From NCBI GenBank assembly GCA_031552355.1, contig JAVBMO010000099.1, forward strand, positions 1-11,760: a stretch of 11,760 nt of DNA. Reading direction: 5' to 3'. The notes below the pieces were generated by a model, which worked only from the letters and a program-made list of their open reading frames with translations, made no database searches and was not told the DNA's origin. Of this stretch, positions 6,753-11,760 are shown piece after piece. Origin of the DNA: JAVBMO01 sp031552355 (GTDB lineage Bacteria; Bacteroidota; Bacteroidia; Bacteroidales; P3). Both the position numbers and the translations under genes were made by a program. How positions within the stretch are numbered: position 1 is the stretch's first letter; each line of letters opens with the position of its first letter.

Positions 6753-7865
6753 TTATCGACATACAGGATTGGCATATATATCCAAAAATATAGATGTTAC
6801 CACATTTTTATCGCCATTTATTGTTTTTATAGCGTGATTCAATCTTTGTAGGAAAATTTCTTTTTCTTCTTTTGTGTAAAAAGCCGTGTATTTATTTTTG
6901 CCCGAACGCAAATCATGGGCGATATAATTAGTTTTAAAAAGCTTGTAGTTTTTGTAAATACGTTTATCTATCAGAGTTGCAGCATCTTTATAAAACTCAT
7001 TTGAATAATCGGAACTAAACTCTTCCTTTCGCAAAGGTTCGCAAAGGCTCATGTGTACTTTGCCTTTGGGCTGCATTATACCGGTAAGTACACTGATAAA
7101 ATCTTCATTTTTTTCTTTAATATACTTACTACCATCATGTGAAAAGTATAATTCTCTTGCTTTGAATATGTCGCAAGGTTCCCATTCATAAGAAATGGCA
7201 ATGGGAACAATGTTAAGTTCGTCCAGATTGGCTGCTAAATCCTTGCTTCCGCTCATGGCAAACATTTTTACAATACCCTGATCTGTCGCATCATTGCCAT
7301 CTTTCGTACGTCCATTGCGTTGAGCAATCCAAACAGATTCACCTTTTTGAGTAAGCGTATGGCGGATATATTCCGACAAATGTAGCGAAGTTTTATAAAA
7401 CTCTCTCGGATTTTCGCCACGCATAACTTTAAACATTTTATTTGAATTACCGATATCAACAATCAGTTGGGAACTCATCAAATTACTGCCAAAGGTAATT
7501 TCTGTGGTTCGAAAACCATTTTTGTATAGTATTTGTTGTAAAAATGAAGAATCCATCACAATATCGCGATGGTTAGATACGAAAAGATAATTTTTTTGAG
7601 GGTCTAAATTTTCTAAACCGCTAAACGAAAGCCCTGTTGTAGTATTATTTATTACTTGTTCATTAAAGTAATACATCACCCCTATTTGAAAATCGTGAGT
7701 GGTTTTAAAACTCAACAACATTTTCTTGACTTCTTCTATGTCTTTTCCAGGAAAAACAAACTGAGCCATTGCCGGTAAGTATTCACTATTGGCAATACGC
7801 TGCATGGCAGGCGCTATCTCGTCTTGGTTGTATGGTCGTATATCATCGAATTTTGTATCCATCAT
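6753..7865 (-). CDS. PlsC/LPLAT-like acyltransferase with non-canonical catalytic motifs
   Basis: This is a 370-aa protein of the glycerolipid acyltransferase superfamily, probably placing an acyl chain on a lysophospholipid, glycerophosphate or other hydroxyl acceptor at the inner membrane. Motif I is NHRDIVMD at 98-105, where H99 and D105 are separated by five residues, whereas the usual motif is H-x4-D. Motif II is FKVMRG at 145-150. Motif III is AQRNGRTKDG at 181-190, with N184 where the usual EGxR motif has Glu. Motif IV is around VPIAIS at 220-225. The N- and C-terminal extensions make it longer than a typical PlsC of about 250 aa, and I see no clear membrane helix. The frame opens at a TTG at 7886, but the ATG at 7865 starts 1 nt after the upstream stop codon and is preferred; an ATG at 7862 is also possible. 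Coupling to the PaaK-like gene suggests a joint function. The acyl donor and acceptor are unknown. Confidence 0.8.
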   Translation of the reverse strand: MMDTKFDDIRPYNQDEIAPAMQRIANSEYLPAMAQFVFPGKDIEEVKKMLLSFKTTHDFQIGVMYYFNEQVINNTTTGLSFSGLENLDPQKNYLFVSNHRDIVMDSSFLQQILYKNGFRTTEITFGSNLMSSQLIVDIGNSNKMFKVMRGENPREFYKTSLHLSEYIRHTLTQKGESVWIAQRNGRTKDGNDATDQGIVKMFAMSGSKDLAANLDELNIVPIAISYEWEPCDIFKARELYFSHDGSKYIKEKNEDFISVLTGIMQPKGKVHMSLCEPLRKEEFSSDYSNEFYKDAATLIDKRIYKNYKLFKTNYIAHDLRSGKNKYTAFYTKEEKEIFLQRLNHAIKTINGDKNVVTSIFLDIYANPVCR

Positions 7866-7866
7866 T

Positions 7867-9165
7867 TTATTTTTTGCGATTGTCAATAAATTTTATCGGC
7901 TTACGGGTTGTATCGGGCGTTGAAATTTTGCGGATTTCTTCAACAGAACATATTTCCACATCGGGGGCCACGCGGATACGTGCCCTGAAACGGTCTTTCA
8001 AATCTTTGACAATATTGTATTCAGGCTGTTCATTAATTCCTATTTTAATAATCACATTGTCGTTACCGCAATCATCGTCAACCACTTCTAATATATAATT
8101 TTCTACATAAGGCACATTGTCGAGAACATCGAAAATGGCAGGTGGATAAAGGGTTGTCCCCTTATATTTTACCATGTGATTTAACCGCCCTACAATAGGA
8201 CTTATGCGCATGGTAGTTCTGCCGCATTCACAAGCTTCTGTATGGAAACGTGCCAAATCGCCTGTGCGGAAACGAAGCAAAGGCATTCCTTCTACCCCAA
8301 GAGTTGTAATAACCAGCTCACCTATTTCGCCTTCGGAAACCACATAACCGTCTTCGCCAACCAGTTCACATATAATCAATTCGGGGTGATGATGCCCACC
8401 GCAACCGTATTTGCATTCGGTAAAAGTTGTTGCCATTTCGGTTGAAGCATAGGTGGAATACAGTTCAACATCCCATTTTTCTTTAATACTTTGTCCCAAA
8501 AGATTTAACGAAAAATCTTGTTCACGAATATTTTCGCCTATACAAACTAATTTCTTTATACTTGAATTTTTATAATCAATGCCATGTTCTTCGGCATATT
8601 TTATCAACCGCAGAATGAACGAAGGAACTACAATGGCTGAATCGGGTTTGATACGTTCAATGGTATCCCATTGCAGTTCGGCTATACCATTACCTACACG
8701 GATAATGCTTGCACCCAATTTACGTACACCTAAAAAATAAGCCAAGCCAGCCATAAAACGTTTGTCTATAGTGGTCATTAACTGAAAAATATCGCCTTTT
8801 TTTGCGTCAGTACATTCAAAAGAAATTTGTTCATTGTAGGCCAAACGTTCCAAATCGGCATCGGTCATGGCAAAGGTAACAGGGTCGCCCAATGTACCGG
8901 AAGTAGTAATATAATCAATAATTTCTTCCTTAGGAACACAAAGGAAATCGTCGTTGTGCAGTTGCAAATCTTTTTTGTCGGTAAATGGAATCTGCTGCAA
9001 ATCTTCCAACGTTTTAATGGTACTGATATCTATGCCATTAATTTTGAAAAGATTTTGATAAAAAGGCGAATGATTATTCAGATAGTTCAACGCCTCTGCC
9101 AATTTCTTTTCCTGAAAACATTTGATTTCTTCCCGAGCTTGAAATTCTATATTTTTTTGATTCAT
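7867..9165 (-). CDS. PaaK-like acyl-adenylating ligase (phenylacetate-CoA ligase family)
   Basis: This is a 432-aa member of the ANL superfamily, which activates a carboxylic acid as an acyl-AMP and usually transfers it to CoA. The P-loop is TTSGTLGDP (87-95). STYASTEM (237-244) is the aromatic/ATP motif, FRTGDL (299-304) holds the ribose-binding Asp, and the C-terminal segment with K422, K425 and FIDNR (426-430) carries candidate catalytic lysines. Cysteines C251, C255, C312 and C314, together with HHHPE (258-262), look like a structural zinc site of the kind seen in PaaK and F390-synthetase relatives. No paa catabolic genes or iorAB are nearby. Instead the LPLAT-like gene begins 1 nt after its stop codon, so activation of a fatty or aromatic acid for acyl transfer fits better than phenylacetate breakdown. 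That role is inferred. The ATG at 9165 is the first in frame, and 49 nt separate it from the esterase upstream. Confidence 0.85.
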   Translation of the reverse strand: MNQKNIEFQAREEIKCFQEKKLAEALNYLNNHSPFYQNLFKINGIDISTIKTLEDLQQIPFTDKKDLQLHNDDFLCVPKEEIIDYITTSGTLGDPVTFAMTDADLERLAYNEQISFECTDAKKGDIFQLMTTIDKRFMAGLAYFLGVRKLGASIIRVGNGIAELQWDTIERIKPDSAIVVPSFILRLIKYAEEHGIDYKNSSIKKLVCIGENIREQDFSLNLLGQSIKEKWDVELYSTYASTEMATTFTECKYGCGGHHHPELIICELVGEDGYVVSEGEIGELVITTLGVEGMPLLRFRTGDLARFHTEACECGRTTMRISPIVGRLNHMVKYKGTTLYPPAIFDVLDNVPYVENYILEVVDDDCGNDNVIIKIGINEQPEYNIVKDLKDRFRARIRVAPDVEICSVEEIRKISTPDTTRKPIKFIDNRKK

Positions 9166-9214
9166 TCTACTTTTTGTTTCCTTTATAAATATCCTTAGAG
9201 CACCACCTTTGTGG

Positions 9215-10069
9215 TTATTTTATTATTTCAATCTTTTTCAACCATGGAATAAAATCCAAATTCCATGAAGGGGCATTGCCGTGTCCTCTTTTGGGGTCTA
9301 TTCCAAATCCGTGCCCTTCTTCCTCATAAAGTTTATAATAATGAGGTATATTTTTTTGATTTAATGCAGCATTATAACATTCTGCATTTCGATAATCCAC
9401 CGTTTTGTCGCCTTTGCATTGGATAAGAAAAACAGGTGGCATATCGGGTCTGACATTTTGTTCCAACGACATCATGCGAACCAACTCGGGGGTATAATTT
9501 TTGGAAAGCAAATTTTTCCGAGATTTTTTATGAGCAATGCTATCGGTCATGGACACAACCGGATAAATCATAGCTACAAATGCGGGACGCAACGATACTT
9601 TCGGCATAATGCCCAAACTAATCATAAAATTAATATCGAAATACGTTGCAGCCGAACCCACCAAATGTCCACCTGCGGAAAAGCCGATAAGCCCTACTTT
9701 AGCCGTGTCGATACCATATTCCTGCCCATTTTCTCTTACCAACTGTATAGCCCGCTGCACATCCTGAATCATTGCAGGATGGTGGTTTCCCCGTAAGCCT
9801 GTGCGGTAGCGAAGTACAAACGCCGTAATTCCTTGTTCGTTCAGCCATTCGGCTACTTCATAGCCTTCGTGCTTTATACCCATGTAACGATAGCTTCCCC
9901 CGGGACATATAATTACAGAAATACCGCTTGGGTTTTTCTTTGCTTTGAATACAGTCATTTCCGAATGTTTCATTTTGGATGAAACCGGTTTATCCCCCCA
10001 AATTTTGATGGTTTGAGCCGATAATGTAATGGATAGCAGAGAGAAAAAAAATACTGTTATAAGTCTCAT
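9215..10069 (-). CDS. Exported alpha/beta-hydrolase esterase (BD-FAE / acetyl-esterase-like)
   Basis: This is a 284-aa secreted or periplasmic serine esterase, probably removing acetyl or other small acyl groups from carbohydrates or similar substrates. The start is the ATG at 10069, which begins a clear signal peptide (MRLITVFFFSLLSITLSAQ, cleavage after about residue 19). The frame is open to a GTG at 10135, but that start would bury the signal peptide and place it inside a repeat. PGGSYRYMG (56-64) is the oxyanion region and GFSAGG (129-134) holds nucleophile S131. GDKTV (220-224) gives D221 and EGHGFG (251-256) gives H253, so the catalytic triad is complete. It shares orientation with the ligase downstream (49-nt gap) and with the exported protein upstream (83-nt gap, filled by an inverted repeat). 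Whether it shares their transcript is uncertain. The substrate is not known, and carboxylesterase is the safest name. Confidence 0.85.
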   Translation of the reverse strand: MRLITVFFFSLLSITLSAQTIKIWGDKPVSSKMKHSEMTVFKAKKNPSGISVIICPGGSYRYMGIKHEGYEVAEWLNEQGITAFVLRYRTGLRGNHHPAMIQDVQRAIQLVRENGQEYGIDTAKVGLIGFSAGGHLVGSAATYFDINFMISLGIMPKVSLRPAFVAMIYPVVSMTDSIAHKKSRKNLLSKNYTPELVRMMSLEQNVRPDMPPVFLIQCKGDKTVDYRNAECYNAALNQKNIPHYYKLYEEEGHGFGIDPKRGHGNAPSWNLDFIPWLKKIEIIK

Positions 10070-10095
10070 TCTAAAAATATTACATATAAAATTTA

Positions 10096-10143
10096 AAACC
10101 TTTGTGTCTTTAATCCATAAAAGCACTAAGGACACAAAGGTTT
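10096..10143. repeat. Inverted pair of CCTTTGTGTC repeats between two genes
   Basis: AAACCTTTGTGTC (10096-10108) and GACACAAAGGTTT (10131-10143) are perfect 13-bp inverted arms around a 22-nt spacer that also contains CACTAAG (10124-10130). The repeat fills the gap between the stop of the exported 203-aa protein and the esterase start. It could form a hairpin acting as a weak terminator or RNA stabiliser on the minus strand. The same CCTTTGTG and CACTAAG words recur at 9206-9213, around 11270-11318 and at 11515-11543. Confidence 0.7.
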
Positions 10144-10152
10144 AAAGAAAGT

Positions 10153-10764
10153 TTATTTTACTTTTTTCAATTGTTTTACAATAAACTCTGCCAAATTTTC
10201 CCCAGCTTCGCCATAAGCGCTGGCAATACGAAGTTCGAATACAGGCATTGATCCCATATCATACTGACTTCCTGCTGCTTTTTTTATTTGGATTTTTGCC
10301 AAAACAGCTGACGACCCTTTTTCTGTAAGAGTAACTTCAAGTGTTACCCAAGCAACTTTTTGTACTACACCACCATAAAATCCCGGATCCATATCAATGG
10401 TTTTTACAGTAGCCTGATACTTTGCATCTTGGAAATATCCCGCTTCAATAGAGCCTTTGGTTTCTTTGTTGAAATCTTTAATGAAACGTTCTTGGAAAAA
10501 ATCGGTTCTATAGGTAGTTTCCCACTTTTTCTTCCATTCGTCACCGCTTCCGCTTTTATCTTTATTTTTATCCTTGACTTGGTCATCCACGTATTCTTTT
10601 CCTGGGTCACCATCAACTTTCATATCTGTGTAATCAAACACAAGATTTATTTGTTTTTCATTTTTAAGAAAAGCCAAAGAACCTTCTACAAGTTTTTGAG
10701 CTTTCAATCCTGAAACGCTTAAAAAAGCGCATGCTGCTAATAAAATTACTTTTTTCATAATCAT
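10153..10764 (-). CDS. Exported protein of unknown function, about 200 aa
   Basis: I do not recognise this family. The 203-aa product begins with a good type I signal peptide (residues 1-23, MIMKKVILLAACAFLSVSG followed by LKAQ), so the mature protein of about 180 aa should be periplasmic or associated with the outer membrane. There is no lipobox cysteine at the cleavage site. A charged, flexible, lysine-rich stretch (about 58-81, VDDQVKDKNKDKSGSGDEWKKK) separates an N-terminal strand region (INLVFDYTDMKV) from a C-terminal part rich in predicted beta strands (VAWVTLEVTLTEKG, VLAKIQIKKA) that ends in an amphipathic helix. Translation may start at the ATG at 10764 or at 10758 (MKKVILL), and neither has a strong ribosome site. 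A TAnnTTTG box at 10804-10811 suggests its own promoter. The compositional pattern is normal for the region. Confidence 0.75.
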   Translation of the reverse strand: MIMKKVILLAACAFLSVSGLKAQKLVEGSLAFLKNEKQINLVFDYTDMKVDGDPGKEYVDDQVKDKNKDKSGSGDEWKKKWETTYRTDFFQERFIKDFNKETKGSIEAGYFQDAKYQATVKTIDMDPGFYGGVVQKVAWVTLEVTLTEKGSSAVLAKIQIKKAAGSQYDMGSMPVFELRIASAYGEAGENLAEFIVKQLKKVK

Positions 10765-10803
10765 TTTGTTTTTGTTTATAAATTATTGATTCTCTTATGC
10801 CAT

Positions 10804-10811
10804 CAAAATTA
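10804..10811 (-). promoter_or_regulatory. Possible -7 promoter box for the exported 203-aa protein
   Basis: TAATTTTG on the minus strand fits TAnnTTTG and lies 39 nt before the ATG at 10764. No clear -33 TTTG is present at the right distance, so this is a moderate call. Confidence 0.4.
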
Positions 10812-10836
10812 TAGAATTGTTTGCTAATGTAAAAAT

Positions 10837-11208
10837 TTAACGCATAATTTCTTTGATTTCTTCTGCTGTTAATTCTTTGTATTGAGGGCGAACAAACTTC
10901 CCATTTTCATCGGTAAAAGTAACCTGAAAGTATTTTTCGTCGTAGAAAGACAACTTGGAATTTGTGTCCGGATTGCATTCCAAATAGATAATATTTGCTA
11001 ATTGCAATTTTTTCTTTTCACAAATTTGCTTGAGTAGATTACCGCCGGCTGCTGTAACAGATGTTCCGGGATTATCCTGATATAGTTCCGTTACAATGAC
11101 AATTTGCCTGCCTGCTTTTTCTAAAATACGTAATCCACAAGCTGAAGATTGCCCCCATTGACCTTCAAAATCAAATATTTCGTCGTAATAATTTTCTGAA
11201 ACTTTCAT
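10837..11208 (-). CDS. Hypothetical cytoplasmic protein, 123 aa
   Basis: I do not recognise this family. The product has no signal peptide or membrane helix and mixes acidic and aromatic residues: DEIFDFEGQWGQSSACG near the N-terminus, QIVIVTELYQDNPGTSVTAAG at about 35-55, and a C-terminal ELTAEEIKEIMR helix. Alternating strand and helix segments (IVIVTEL, LANIIYLEC, YFQVTF) suggest a small alpha/beta fold. The ATG at 11208 is the natural start. The gap of 72 nt to the next gene on the same strand contains a possible promoter for that gene, so the two may be separate units. Its length and clean reading frame, with no better overlapping frame, support a real gene. I cannot assign a function. 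Confidence 0.65.
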   Translation of the reverse strand: MKVSENYYDEIFDFEGQWGQSSACGLRILEKAGRQIVIVTELYQDNPGTSVTAAGGNLLKQICEKKKLQLANIIYLECNPDTNSKLSFYDEKYFQVTFTDENGKFVRPQYKELTAEEIKEIMR

Positions 11209-11269
11209 ATTCTGAGTTTTTATTTTGTTCCATGAATTAAATTTAAGTTTTTCTTATTTCCTTTTGAAA

Positions 11270-11318
11270 CTTTGTGGTTTTATTTTACAACAAATTAACA
11301 CCAAGGGTTTTCACTAAG
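11270..11318. repeat. Degenerate CTTTGTGG / CACTAAG repeat, left of the MITE-like element
   Basis: CTTTGTGG (11270-11277) and CACTAAG (11312-11318) flank an AT-rich spacer. Similar words make up the sequence just right of the element at 11505 and near 10096-10143. I recognise this kind of low-complexity intergenic repeat from Bacteroidota genomes, but have no function for it. The rest of 11209-11269 is AT-rich, and I see nothing else there. Confidence 0.5.
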
Positions 11319-11319
11319 A

Positions 11320-11505
11320 AACTGTTTAAAAATTATTGCCGTCTGCTTTAGCTGACGGATTTTTGAGTTATGGACAACATTTTGGGGCTTTAGCCTAATT
11401 AAAAAAGTGAAATGTTTGGCTAAAGCCGTTAAGTTCGGTTTATATTTTAGCCCGTTGCTTAAAAGCAACGGCAATGACTTATGTTGTTTATAAATTTAAA
11501 CAGTT
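11320..11505. mobile_element. MITE-like / REP-like element with terminal inverted repeats and three hairpins
   Basis: The ends AACTGTTTAAA (11320-11330) and TTTAAACAGTT (11495-11505) are perfect inverted repeats. A subterminal pair, ATTGCCGT (11335-11342) and ACGGCAAT (11468-11475), extends the symmetry. Three hairpins lie inside: CCGTC/GACGG with inner GCT/AGC (11339-11358), GGCTTTAGCC (11386-11395) with GGCTAAAGCC (11418-11427), and CCGTTGCTT/AAGCAACGG (11452-11471). ACTAAG flanks both sides (11313-11318 and 11506-11511), as a 6-bp target duplication would, with one extra A on the left. There is no open reading frame of note, so any movement would depend on a transposase encoded elsewhere. 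ACTAAG also belongs to the local repeat family, which weakens the duplication argument. Confidence 0.65.
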
Positions 11506-11511
11506 ACTAAG

Positions 11512-11550
11512 TAGCACTAAGTTCTTTCTTTTGTGCCTTTGTGAACATCC
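11512..11550. repeat. Degenerate CACTAAG / CCTTTGTG repeat, right of the MITE-like element
   Basis: CACTAAG (11515-11521) is followed by TTTTGTG and CCTTTGTG (11536-11543). Together with 11270-11318 it looks like one older repeat split by the insertion at 11320-11505. It lies just downstream of the stop codon of the gene at the right edge. Confidence 0.5.
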
Positions 11551-11571
11551 ATTGAGCGCCTTTGCAGTTAA

Positions 11572-11760
11572 TTATTTTCCAATATTGCGAACAACATCTT
11601 TTCCAAAAGATTTATTTACCAATTTTCTATCACGAGGACGGTAAGTGCCATCTTCCATTTCTCTCATAACCACATTGGTAAACAAACGCATCATTTTTGA
11701 TTCCTGCGATTCGTCGGCATAAAACGATGACCAAGCATAGTCGTATAATTCCTGTAGTTT
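11572..11760 (-). CDS. C-terminal 62 residues of an unidentified protein, possibly a B12-binding radical SAM enzyme
   Basis: The frame is open from the window edge to the TAA at 11572-11574, and its upstream part lies outside the window. The tail is helical and charged (KLQELYDYAWSSFYADESQ, then MREMEDGTYRPRDRKL and a final SFGKDVVRNIGK). The pattern with aromatic residues, followed by DGTYRPRDRKL and SFGK, resembles what I recall from the C-terminal ends of cobalamin-binding-domain radical SAM proteins in Bacteroidota. No cofactor motif is visible in this fragment, so the identity is tentative while the coding call is solid. The gene ends just before the repeat-rich 11209-11571 gap, and I see no convincing terminator there apart from the element hairpins. 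Confidence 0.6.
   Translation of the reverse strand, partial: KLQELYDYAWSSFYADESQESKMMRLFTNVVMREMEDGTYRPRDRKLVNKSFGKDVVRNIGK

Noticed and set aside
7867..9165. Phenylacetate degradation gene cluster
   Set aside because: Only a PaaK-like ligase is present. No paaABCDE, paaG/Z or iorAB genes are nearby, so a catabolic label is not supported.
8827..9198. Plus-strand frame opposite the PaaK-like gene
   Set aside because: It is a shadow of the conserved minus-strand gene and shows no domain or ribosome site.
9202..9215. ACCAC-CTTT-GTGGT hairpin at the esterase stop codon as a terminator
   Set aside because: The stem is only 5 bp and no U-tract follows it on the minus strand. It is better explained as part of the CCTTTGTG repeat family.
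10070..10135. GTG start at 10135 giving a 306-aa esterase
   Set aside because: It would put 22 extra residues before a clear signal peptide and start inside an inverted repeat. The ATG at 10069 fits better.
11320..11505. CRISPR array
   Set aside because: The repeated elements are inverted hairpins of differing sequence, not regularly spaced identical direct repeats.

Overview
The window looks like a chromosomal segment of an anaerobic Bacteroidota bacterium, most likely of the order Bacteroidales. The evidence is an AT-rich sequence, TAnnTTTG-type -7 promoter boxes in front of several genes, weak Shine-Dalgarno sites, signal peptides ending in a short '...AQ' site, a FabI of Bacteroidales type, a DUF4199 protein, and a two-subunit 2-oxoacid:ferredoxin oxidoreductase. 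Most of the segment is core metabolism and cell-envelope synthesis. I do not see a defence system, a CRISPR array, a phage, an rRNA or a tRNA.

Left block (1-3539, all minus strand, so read from right to left): a DUF4199 membrane protein, a DPM1/GtrB-like glycosyltransferase with two C-terminal membrane helices, gmhA, gmhB and fabI (cut by the window edge). Spacings of 4 nt, -11 nt, 3 nt and 40 nt suggest one envelope operon. It would supply heptose phosphate for LPS or another heptose-containing glycan, a lipid-linked sugar transfer step, and fatty-acid elongation.

Centre (3540-6735): a 260-nt divergent promoter region, then korA-korB on the plus strand. These encode both subunits of a ferredoxin-dependent 2-oxoglutarate (or related 2-oxoacid) oxidoreductase. 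The operon ends in a perfect 50-nt palindrome that can act as a terminator in both directions, because the next gene converges on it.

Right block (6753-11208, all minus strand, read from right to left): an unrecognised 123-aa cytoplasmic protein, an unrecognised exported protein of about 200 aa, an exported alpha/beta-hydrolase esterase, a PaaK-like acyl-adenylating ligase, and a PlsC/LPLAT-like acyltransferase. The ligase and acyltransferase are one nucleotide apart and probably form an acyl-activation/acyl-transfer pair whose substrate is unknown. The acyltransferase has non-canonical catalytic motifs.

Far right (11209-11760): a 363-nt gap contains a MITE-like or REP-like element of about 186 bp with inverted ends and three hairpins. 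It appears to be inserted into an older, degenerate CACTAAG/CCTTTGTG repeat family that also recurs near 9206 and 10096-10143. The window ends in the C-terminus of another minus-strand gene.

Several genes have an in-frame TTG or GTG upstream that would lengthen the protein. I moved these starts to internal ATGs on the basis of spacing, ribosome binding sites or signal peptides. The most interesting items are the transposon-like element, the PaaK-LPLAT pair with its altered acyltransferase motifs, and the perfect bidirectional terminator. None amounts to a demonstrated new system.
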